A stretch of 14,674 nt of DNA. Source: Candidatus Falkowbacteria bacterium HGW-Falkowbacteria-2 (GTDB lineage: Bacteria > Patescibacteriota > Patescibacteriia > Patescibacteriales > UBA12465). The notes beneath the pieces are model-generated. The model did not search any database. It saw only the letters and a list, made by a program, of their open reading frames with translations, and was not told the DNA's origin. Below are positions 1 to 6,232 of this stretch, in pieces (position 1 is the stretch's first letter; the number at the start of each line of letters is the position of its first letter). The position numbers and the translations under genes were made by a program. Where the stretch lies: contig PHAH01000010.1 of the NCBI GenBank assembly GCA_002841655.1, positions 1 to 14,674 on the forward strand, read 5' to 3'.

Positions 1-232
1 GGTGAGCAATTCTTTCCTGCTCTCTTTCAGAATGAATCGTTTCCATAAGAGCTTGCTGTTCTGTGGTCAAATTTTTAGACCAAGCAACATCCCCTTGTTT
101 ATTCGATTCCCAGCCGCGCATCATGCGGCTGCCATTGTTGCTATCGGCGCTGGCGTCTAAAGCGAAGGCGGCAAGCGTAAAGACAGCTAATCCCAAGACG
201 CTGGCGATAATAACATTTCCCTTCTTCTTCAT
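1..232 (-). CDS. Secreted LTxxQ-motif protein, C-terminus outside window
   Basis: A minus-strand frame starts at ATG 232-230 and runs open to the window edge, giving 77 visible residues. The N-terminus is a clear signal peptide: KKK, a hydrophobic stretch at about residues 6-25, then an ASA/D cleavage-like site near residue 29. The mature part is polar (DSNNGSRMMRGW) and then carries NLTTEQQALMETIHSERE at about residues 54-71. This fits the LTxxQ signature of Spy/CpxP-type periplasmic proteins, followed by a charged helix. The similarity is short, so family membership is a guess and 'exported small helical protein of unknown function' is the safe call. No good Shine-Dalgarno or consensus promoter is visible upstream. 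An inverted repeat (299-323) and a small hairpin (255-274) lie in the 171-base gap before it. It lies downstream of the exporter operon but is separated from it by an intrinsic terminator. Confidence 0.72.
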   Translation of the reverse strand, partial: MKKKGNVIIASVLGLAVFTLAAFALDASADSNNGSRMMRGWESNKQGDVAWSKNLTTEQQALMETIHSEREQERIAH

Positions 233-254
233 AATAATGTGCTGATTTCCCAGC

Positions 255-274
255 AAGAAGGGCCTTGCCTTCTT
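255..274 (-). promoter_or_regulatory. Small hairpin in leader of the secreted-protein gene
   Basis: AAGAAGG and CCTTCTT form a 7-bp stem around a 6-base loop, about 22 bases upstream of the start codon at 232. A competing fold, GCAAG/CTTGC, uses part of the same bases. There is no T-tract after it on the minus strand, so it is not a terminator. It may shape the leader of the mRNA or be incidental. Confidence 0.3.
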
Positions 275-298
275 TTCTTGAAAATCGCGTTAATTTAT

Positions 299-323
299 GA
301 ATTAATCACCGGTTAATTAATTC
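299..323. repeat. 8-bp inverted repeat upstream of the secreted-protein gene
   Basis: GAATTAAT (299-306) and ATTAATTC (316-323) are perfect inverted copies separated by 9 bases that contain ACCGGT. They lie in the only intergenic gap upstream of the gene at 1-232. The spacing would suit a dimeric DNA-binding regulator. The arms are AT-rich, so chance is a real alternative. Confidence 0.35.
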
Positions 324-363
324 GTATGCTATTACTACGGCTACAAAAAATATTTCTTCCACC

Positions 364-387
364 AAAAAACACCTTTGCAGGTGCTTT
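364..387 (-). terminator. Intrinsic terminator of the exporter operon
   Basis: Read on the minus strand, CACCT-GCAA-AGGTG forms a stem with a GNRA-type tetraloop and is followed directly by TTTTTT (364-369 on the plus strand). A G-T pair and A-T pairs between the upstream AAAG and the T-tract lengthen the stem. It begins 16 bases after the permease B stop codon, as expected for a Rho-independent terminator. Confidence 0.85.
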
Positions 388-403
388 ATAATAAACCACT
401 ATA

Positions 404-1645
404 TTATTCAACCCGAAGGGCAGCAACCGGATCAAGCCGGGCCGCCTGCTTAGCGGGACGATAGCCAAAGAGGAGTCCGCAGAGAATGGAGAATATAAAT
501 GATACGCCAATTCCCTGCCAAGGGAAGGCTAACTGCCAGTTGAAGCCAAAGTTCTGGGCAACTAAACTTAGTACATATGAAACTAACACGCCCATAATAA
601 CTCCCAACAACCAACCCCAGAAAGTGATGAGGAGTGATTCAATTAAAAACTGATAGGTAACATCTCGCTGCGTCGCCCCCATAGCCTTGCGCAATCCAAT
701 TTCAGGCGTGCGCTCAGTCACGGTGACATACATGATATTCATGATACCGACCCCGCCTACCAGTAACGAGATCAGCACGATCATTAAGAGCAGCAAGGTG
801 ACGGCGGTTGTAACCACGCCAAGGGTATCAAGCATCTCGGCCATGGTCGAAACTCTAAAATCATCCTTTGTGGGATCAGTAATTTCATGTCTTTCTCGTA
901 ATAAGCTCTCTATTTCACCGACAGTTTCATCGGCCGCATCAACATCACGTACTTGATGCATAAAATACATGGCGTAATCGATACCTAATATTCTTTTATG
1001 CAACGTATTAATTGGAATATATGCCATGTCGTCAAAGTTCAGGAAACTAATCGCCCCTCCCTGTTCTTCTAAAACACCAATTACTTGAAATTTTAAAGTG
1101 CCGAGACGAACGGCTTTGCCAACAGCCTCAGAATCCCCAAACAAATAATCCTTAATCGCTGAGCCAAGTACTACTACTAATGCCTGCCCTCGGTCCTGTT
1201 CTTCAGAAAAGAACTCGCCGGAAGCTAATTTAGTTTTGCTATCAATCTCTGGGTAGGGGGCACTCACGCCAAAGACAAATATCTTCTTGCTCTCCGCCGC
1301 GTAACTAACCTTTTGTTGACCTAAAGAAGCAGCATAGCTAGTTGTAATATTATCAATCTTGTTAATCGCCTCCATGTCCGAAAGCTTTAAGCTAGTAACA
1401 CCGGCGGCGGTAGGCGTTTCCTTCCCTGGTGTTTTTATTTCCGTCTGAATGACATTGGTGCCATATGATTCTAGCTCTCCGGAAATAAGGCGACTAACGC
1501 CATCGCCAGCCGCGAAGACAATGATGATAGCGGCGACACCAATAACCACGCCTAAAACCGTCAAGCTCGTACGAACGAGATTTAGACGAAGTGAGCGTAA
1601 AGCTAATTGTCCGGCGACTACTAATCGCTCGAAGATATCATTCAT
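404..1645 (-). CDS. MacB/FtsX-type ABC transporter permease (permease B)
   Basis: Membrane subunit of a MacB/YknZ-like ABC exporter. From ATG 1645 it is 413 residues. The topology is typical of the family: one N-terminal membrane segment (LTVLGVVIGVAAIIIVFAAG), a large extracytoplasmic MacB_PCD-like domain, then three C-terminal membrane segments forming the FtsX domain. The conserved loop GGVGIMNIMYVTVTER followed by TPEIGLRKAMGA is present. It is clearly paralogous to permease A just upstream, with matching ends (DPVAALRVE versus SPIEALRYE). I chose ATG 1645 because it overlaps the permease A stop by 8 bases (ATGAATGA), implying coupled translation, and its N-terminus aligns with permease A. 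A TTG at 1660 would add five residues. It is the last gene of the operon and is followed by a terminator. The substrate cannot be read from the sequence. Confidence 0.93.
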   Translation of the reverse strand: MNDIFERLVVAGQLALRSLRLNLVRTSLTVLGVVIGVAAIIIVFAAGDGVSRLISGELESYGTNVIQTEIKTPGKETPTAAGVTSLKLSDMEAINKIDNITTSYAASLGQQKVSYAAESKKIFVFGVSAPYPEIDSKTKLASGEFFSEEQDRGQALVVVLGSAIKDYLFGDSEAVGKAVRLGTLKFQVIGVLEEQGGAISFLNFDDMAYIPINTLHKRILGIDYAMYFMHQVRDVDAADETVGEIESLLRERHEITDPTKDDFRVSTMAEMLDTLGVVTTAVTLLLLMIVLISLLVGGVGIMNIMYVTVTERTPEIGLRKAMGATQRDVTYQFLIESLLITFWGWLLGVIMGVLVSYVLSLVAQNFGFNWQLAFPWQGIGVSFIFSILCGLLFGYRPAKQAARLDPVAALRVE

Positions 1646-2885
1646 AACGTAAAGCTTCAATTGGACTTAAGCGGCTAGCCCGCCAAGCGGGATAATATCC
1701 GAAAATAACACCGATTAGGGTCGACAAACCTACGGCAATAATAATCGAATACACAGATATAACAAAATCCCACTGATAACCAAGCGAGCGCACAATAATG
1801 GCAACTAGATACGAGAACCCCGCGCCCATTATCAGGCCAATAACACCGCCAAACAGGGTTAGGGCGATAGCTTCCAATAAGAACTGGGCCAACACCTGTC
1901 GTCTCGTAGCGCCAATGGCTTTGCGCAGTCCAATTTCACGGGTACGCTCAGTAACGCCGACAAGCATGATGTTCATAATTCCTATACCACCGACGAGCAG
2001 TGATAAGGCGGCCATTGCCGCTAAGAAATATCTAAGGGCGTCAGTAATACTAGTAACAAGATCGAGAGCATCACGAAAGCTTCTAACTGAAAAATCATCA
2101 TCAGCCGGATCGTCAATGTCATGTCTTTCACGTAGGGTCATCCGAATCATTTCCAAACTTTCATCAATGTTTTCAGGACTATTTACTTTGATAGATATAG
2201 AACTTAGGTAATTCACACCAGCTATCTCTCTTTGAGCGAATAAAAGAGGGGAGATAATACGGTCGTCATTATCTTGAAAACCGACCTGCCCTCTTTCCTT
2301 CATAACACCGATCACACTGACAGTTTGATTATTTACTTTTATCCTCTGCCCAATAGGGTTGTTCTCACCGAAGAGCTCCTCCGCCACTGTGCTGCCGATT
2401 ACCGCTAAACGTAGATTAGAATTCAACTCCTCACCAGAAAAAAAGCGCCCATATTCAATTTCACCGCCGTCAATTTCCAAATAATCGCCAGATGCGCCTT
2501 GTAGTGTAGTATCATAGGTTTGATCACGCCATGACAAAGACACACTGGCATCGTAAATAGCAGCGACGTATTGCGCATGAGGAACGTTACGAGGCTCGCG
2601 TAGGGCATCCGCATCACCTTTCTTTAAAGTGGTTATGGTAACACCAAAAGCCTGCGCTGGTGGGCCCTTCTCATCTGACTGCCCCGGTAACACCCCAATT
2701 AAATCACTGCCGAAACCTTCGAGCTGTCCTAAAATCAAAGACTGAGCACCGGCCCCGAGTGACATAATCATTACCACTGCCCCAACGCCGATAATAATGC
2801 CAAGCATCGTTAAAAAACTCCGGGTCTTATTGCTTAGCAAGGCCCGGACCGCGAGAGTCAGTAGTTGTTTTAGATTCTCTAGCAT
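1638..2885 (-). CDS. MacB/FtsX-type ABC transporter permease (permease A)
   Basis: First of two paralogous membrane subunits of the exporter; 415 residues from ATG 2885. Membrane segment 1 is at about residues 24-45, followed by an extracytoplasmic MacB_PCD-like domain to about 280. Three C-terminal segments at about 286-311, 336-362 and 374-398 form the FtsX domain. The family loop GGIGIMNIMLVGVTER, then TREIGLRKAIGA, lies between segments 2 and 3. Unlike Proteobacterial MacB there is no fused ATPase domain; the ATPase is the gene immediately upstream, 4 bases away. This is the YknXYZ-type split arrangement. Permeases A and B together probably form a heterodimer, an inference from their tandem coupling. 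No Shine-Dalgarno is visible, so translation is probably coupled to the ATPase gene. Confidence 0.94.
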   Translation of the reverse strand: MLENLKQLLTLAVRALLSNKTRSFLTMLGIIIGVGAVVMIMSLGAGAQSLILGQLEGFGSDLIGVLPGQSDEKGPPAQAFGVTITTLKKGDADALREPRNVPHAQYVAAIYDASVSLSWRDQTYDTTLQGASGDYLEIDGGEIEYGRFFSGEELNSNLRLAVIGSTVAEELFGENNPIGQRIKVNNQTVSVIGVMKERGQVGFQDNDDRIISPLLFAQREIAGVNYLSSISIKVNSPENIDESLEMIRMTLRERHDIDDPADDDFSVRSFRDALDLVTSITDALRYFLAAMAALSLLVGGIGIMNIMLVGVTERTREIGLRKAIGATRRQVLAQFLLEAIALTLFGGVIGLIMGAGFSYLVAIIVRSLGYQWDFVISVYSIIIAVGLSTLIGVIFGYYPAWRASRLSPIEALRYE

Positions 2886-2889
2886 TTGT

Positions 2890-3612
2890 TTATTTCAAGA
2901 AAACGCCATCGCTCGCGATACGTTGCTTGGTCACAATTTCATCACCAACGATATTACCATCGTGAACACGAATTATGCGCTGAGCATGTTCGGCGGTAAA
3001 AGTTTCATGGGTAACCAGGATTATCGTCTTACCCTCCTTATTCAATGACTGTAATATTTCCATCACTTGTACACCAGACTTTGAATCAAGATTCCCAGTT
3101 GGCTCATCTGCGAAGATGACCGCCGGCTCATTAACGAGAGCACGGGCAATGGCCACGCGCTGCTTTTCACCGCCAGAAATCTGATTAGTGAAATAGGATA
3201 AACGATGACCAAGCCCAACGCTTTCCAGCACTTTCTTAGCGCGTCTCTCCATGTGCTTTTTATCCTGCGAATATATCAGCGGCAACTTAACATTATCAAT
3301 AACACTAGTGCGCGCCAACAGATTAAATGCCTGAAAGACGAATCCTATTTCTTGATTGCGCATGTGCGCGAGTTGTTCATCGTTAAGGGTATTAATATCT
3401 TTTCCGGCAAAACGGTATGTGCCATCAGTTGGTCGCTCAAGAAGGCCGAGAATATGCATCAAGGTTGATTTACCCGAACCAGACGGCCCCATGATAGCTA
3501 CAAACTCACCTTTCTTAATCTCAAAATTTACATCCTTAAGAACTGGCGTCTCAAGGTCGCCAGATACGTATGTTTTTTTGAGATTTTTTAATTCAATCAG
3601 GGCCTGAGACAT
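2890..3612 (-). CDS. ABC exporter ATPase, MacB/LolD family
   Basis: Cytoplasmic ATPase that powers the adjacent permeases; 240 residues, the usual length for LolD/YknY-type subunits. Visible motifs are Walker A GPSGSGKS at 42-49, Q-loop Q94 in FVFQAFNLL, signature ISGGEKQ at 145-151, Walker B VIFADE at 165-170 with catalytic E170, D-loop NLDS, and switch H202 (VTHE). All catalytic residues are present, so it should be active. The family sequence FNLLARTSVIDNV is typical of lipoprotein/macrolide-type exporters. It sits 8 bases after the adaptor gene and 4 bases before permease A, in one transcription unit. The start ATG 3612 gives the normal N-terminus (ALIELKNLKKTY). Transport substrate is unknown; neighbouring genes do not specify it. 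Confidence 0.95.
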   Translation of the reverse strand: MSQALIELKNLKKTYVSGDLETPVLKDVNFEIKKGEFVAIMGPSGSGKSTLMHILGLLERPTDGTYRFAGKDINTLNDEQLAHMRNQEIGFVFQAFNLLARTSVIDNVKLPLIYSQDKKHMERRAKKVLESVGLGHRLSYFTNQISGGEKQRVAIARALVNEPAVIFADEPTGNLDSKSGVQVMEILQSLNKEGKTIILVTHETFTAEHAQRIIRVHDGNIVGDEIVTKQRIASDGVFLK

Positions 3613-3620
3613 AACATTAA

Positions 3621-5549
3621 TTATTTAGAACCATTTTGAACAAAGGTGACGACTTCATCTCCGGGCTTAATTCCGCTTAAAATCTCAACCATCCCTTCGT
3701 CCCCGCGTAAACCTGTTACAACTGGTACTTCTTGTAATTCCTTGTCGACGAGAACGCGGACAATGGATTGTCCATCCTTATCAATAATCGCACGAGCAGG
3801 CACTGTTAAGGTGTCGGCACGACTATCAGTTGTTATAATCACGTTCGCGGTCATCCCAGCTTTAAGAACATAACCACGTGTTTCAAGTTGTGCTAAAGTG
3901 GCAACGAGATCAGCAAAGTCAATCTTCACTTTGTAGTAGACAATATCGGCAATCAAAGTTTGTGCTGGTTCAATAAAACTAACGATTCCCTTCAAGATGA
4001 AATCATCGGGAAAAGCATCAAGCGTGACATCGGCCTGATCACCAACCTTAATCTTACTAATATTTGATTCAGCAATATCAACTTCAATGTTAAAACTGTT
4101 GTTAACCAAGATCGACACTGCTGGTTTTCCGCCCATACCAAACTGTTCACCAACTTCATAATTCACCTGAGTAACAATGCCATCGAGCGGTGCGATTAAT
4201 CGGCTATCAGCCAACTGCTGATCGATTCCAGCCAAGGCCGCTTGGGCTTGAGTTACCTGAGCTTGTGCTAGGGAAACATCCTGAGCTCGAGCAGGCGCCA
4301 TGGTGCTCGTTAACTGAGCTTGAGCAACAGCCACTGATTGTTCGGCGCTATCAGCGCGAGCCTGAGCAGCCGCAATTTGTTGATCGCCACCAAGGCGAGC
4401 ACTACTTAAAGCGTTACGTGCTGCTATCGTGGCATTATCAAGACCGATTTCGGCTTGTCTTAACCCTTCTTCCGCTGAAGAGATGGCGGTAGCACTGGCA
4501 AGCACAGCATTATGCAATCCTTGAACAGCAGCTTCCGCGGCATTGGAGGCGGCATTAATCTGAGACGATTGGGTGCTGACTAATGTCTTAAAGCTATCAA
4601 GACGAGTTTGCGGAAAATCAACGCTAGTAATCGTAGCCTCAAGCATGCCATAGGCGAGATCAAGGGTAGTGTCAGTAGCCATCAACAAAGCCTTAACCTT
4701 TACTCCGGCTTCATCAATTGCGGCTTCAGTGCCAGAAGTTTTCGCAGTAGCGACAGCTTGCTCAGCGGGCACGACCAGAGCCATGGCGGCTAAACGAGCA
4801 TCCTTAGTACGAGTAAGCAAAGAGCTATTCTTTACACTTAAAACTGCTTCAGCAGCGTCATCTTCTAAAATAGTATTAATATTATCAAGTGCAATCTTGG
4901 CACTTAAAATCTTGTCGCTTAAAGTCAGAGTTGCTGAGTTGCGCGCATTCTCCAAATTTTTTGCACCGGTCAATTTTGCATTATCAAGTGCAGTCCTGGC
5001 GGAAGCAATTGCCTGTTCTGCCGGAGTCGGCGTAGAAGGGTCAGTTGATTCCAAATCAGCCAATGCTTTCTGGGCTTGGCGGATATTCTCAGCGACCGTA
5101 CTTTTAACATTAGTTAACTCAACTTTCGCAGAAACAGCCGCTGTTTGCGCTTGAGTAAGATTAGAGCGACTAACTGCAATGTTTTCACTACTTGCACCAG
5201 CAAGTATTTTTGATAAAGAGGCCTGCGCAATCTGTAGCCCGGCGGAAGCTTCAGCGCGACGAGACATCAAGGCGCTATCATCCAGTGAAGCGAGCGCTGT
5301 TCCGGCGACAACCTTATCTCCAATCTTTACAGGAATATCTTTGATGCGTCCGGAGGTTAAAAAATTCAAAGCAACCTCTTTAACGGGTTTTACTGTGCCG
5401 GTCTCACTAACCGTTTGAGTTAGAGGTCCAGCTTCAACAGTGACCGTTGAATAAACAGGAGCAGCCTCGCCTCTTGAGAGCAGCCAGATTAAGAGGATGA
5501 CTGCAACGACGATGACGGATCCGATGATAATTCGGCGTTTTCTTTTCAT
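3621..5549 (-). CDS. HlyD/MacA-type membrane-fusion adaptor with very long helical hairpin
   Basis: Extracytoplasmic adaptor subunit of the exporter, 642 residues. A basic start (MKRKRR) leads into one membrane anchor at about residues 7-24. Next comes the first half of a biotinyl-lipoyl-like domain (about 48-92, ending GTALASLDD). The second half resumes at about 450 (LIAPLDGIVTQVNYEVGEQ), followed by beta-barrel (about 485-575) and membrane-proximal (about 578-640, ending IKPGDEVV) regions. Between the two half-domains lies an Ala/Gln/Ser-rich helical insertion at about 95-448, roughly 350 residues. MacA-like adaptors are generally near 400 residues overall, so this hairpin is much longer. 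Prolines at 171-176 (PSTPTP) and 313 probably break it into several helices. It is the first gene of the operon and has its own promoter. ATG 5549 has no Shine-Dalgarno in front. Confidence 0.92.
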   Translation of the reverse strand: MKRKRRIIIGSVIVVAVILLIWLLSRGEAAPVYSTVTVEAGPLTQTVSETGTVKPVKEVALNFLTSGRIKDIPVKIGDKVVAGTALASLDDSALMSRRAEASAGLQIAQASLSKILAGASSENIAVSRSNLTQAQTAAVSAKVELTNVKSTVAENIRQAQKALADLESTDPSTPTPAEQAIASARTALDNAKLTGAKNLENARNSATLTLSDKILSAKIALDNINTILEDDAAEAVLSVKNSSLLTRTKDARLAAMALVVPAEQAVATAKTSGTEAAIDEAGVKVKALLMATDTTLDLAYGMLEATITSVDFPQTRLDSFKTLVSTQSSQINAASNAAEAAVQGLHNAVLASATAISSAEEGLRQAEIGLDNATIAARNALSSARLGGDQQIAAAQARADSAEQSVAVAQAQLTSTMAPARAQDVSLAQAQVTQAQAALAGIDQQLADSRLIAPLDGIVTQVNYEVGEQFGMGGKPAVSILVNNSFNIEVDIAESNISKIKVGDQADVTLDAFPDDFILKGIVSFIEPAQTLIADIVYYKVKIDFADLVATLAQLETRGYVLKAGMTANVIITTDSRADTLTVPARAIIDKDGQSIVRVLVDKELQEVPVVTGLRGDEGMVEILSGIKPGDEVVTFVQNGSK

Positions 5550-5618
5550 ATAGTGGTTTAAATAATAGTAAGGATATATATTATATACCTAATTAAAATA
5601 TACGATAATAGAGTTAAT

Positions 5619-5647
5619 ATAATGCCATATTTTTTGACTCGAGTCAA
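5619..5647 (-). promoter_or_regulatory. Promoter of the exporter operon
   Basis: On the minus strand TTGACT (5642-5647) is followed by a 17-base spacer and CATTAT (5619-5624), with TGG just before the -10 box. The match is good for a housekeeping sigma factor. Transcription would start near 5612 and leave a leader of about 60 AT-rich bases before ATG 5549. The -35 box begins 12 bases after the metallopeptidase stop. Confidence 0.7.
5634..5647. promoter_or_regulatory. Perfect 14-bp palindrome overlapping the exporter -35 box (operator candidate)
   Basis: TTGACTCGAGTCAA is its own reverse complement over 14 bases and includes the entire -35 hexamer of the exporter promoter. A dimeric regulator bound here would block RNA polymerase. 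As RNA it would give only a 5-bp stem and is not followed by a T-tract on either strand, so it is not a terminator. No regulator gene is adjacent; which protein would bind is unknown. Confidence 0.6.
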
Positions 5648-5658
5648 CCGTAATTAAC

Positions 5659-6210
5659 TTAACCTTTACGTAAAACTTGACGTCTTTTGAGATAGTCTGG
5701 CATCACCTTTTTCATTAAGTCCCAAAAGGCAGGACTATGATTTAGCTCACCCAGATGACAGAGTTCATGCAAAATAACGTAATCAGATAATTCCGGCGGT
5801 AAATGTAATAATCGATAGTTAAAATTCAGTCCCCCATTTTTGGAACAACTGCCCCAACGGGTACGTTGATCACGGATAGCGATGCGATTAATTTTGTAGT
5901 TATAGAATTGGTTGAAGTAGTTAAGTCTTTCAGTAACGAGAACTCTGGTTGCCTCCTTGTCACGCAGATATTCGGCACGTCCGCCCCGTCGGAAATTGGA
6001 TTCTGGGCGCAAGGACAGCTCGCGCCAGCGGTCTTCAAGCCATGTTCTTTTTTCTTCTAAGAAATTTAAGGCTGCTTTTTTTGAAACCCAAAACGGCCGC
6101 GTTAATAAAACGCGACCGCTGGCATCAATGCTTAAACGTAAGTGTTTTGCCCGACGGACACGACGCTCACGAACTTCGATATCTTCAGTGAATTTAATAC
6201 TGGAAGGCAT
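5659..6210 (-). CDS. YgjP-type (DUF45/M48-like) zinc metallopeptidase
   Basis: Predicted cytoplasmic zinc-dependent hydrolase of the YgjP/WLM-related family; 183 residues. The zinc motif HELCH is at 148-152 with a third ligand H158 in ELNHSPAFW. The family signature RTRWGSCS is at 117-122, followed by LNFNYRLLHLPPELSDYVI. These together are diagnostic. The N-terminus (KFTEDIEVRERRVRRAKHLRLSID) is the strand-rich start usual for the family, and there is no signal peptide. Biological substrates of YgjP-like proteins are poorly known, so no pathway is assigned. It follows the helicase gene by 22 bases and is probably co-transcribed with it. Its start ATG 6210 has only a weak GAG three bases upstream. 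Confidence 0.9.
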   Translation of the reverse strand: MPSSIKFTEDIEVRERRVRRAKHLRLSIDASGRVLLTRPFWVSKKAALNFLEEKRTWLEDRWRELSLRPESNFRRGGRAEYLRDKEATRVLVTERLNYFNQFYNYKINRIAIRDQRTRWGSCSKNGGLNFNYRLLHLPPELSDYVILHELCHLGELNHSPAFWDLMKKVMPDYLKRRQVLRKG

Positions 6211-6232
6211 ATCTCAAGCAAATAGTATAGAA

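Noticed and set aside
1646..1660. TTG start adding five residues to permease B
   Set aside because: ATG 1645 overlaps the upstream stop in the usual coupled form and aligns with the permease A N-terminus.
1798..2211. 137-codon plus-strand open frame opposite permease A
   Set aside because: Antisense shadow of a conserved membrane protein; no recognisable domain or promoter.
4669..5154. 161-codon plus-strand open frame opposite the adaptor gene
   Set aside because: It mirrors the Ala/Ser-rich repetitive helix of the adaptor; long antisense frames are expected from that codon bias.
5571..5590. AT-rich near-palindrome (AGG...CCT ends) in the exporter leader
   Set aside because: Arms match only with a bulge and consist mostly of TA repeats; likely simple AT-rich leader sequence.
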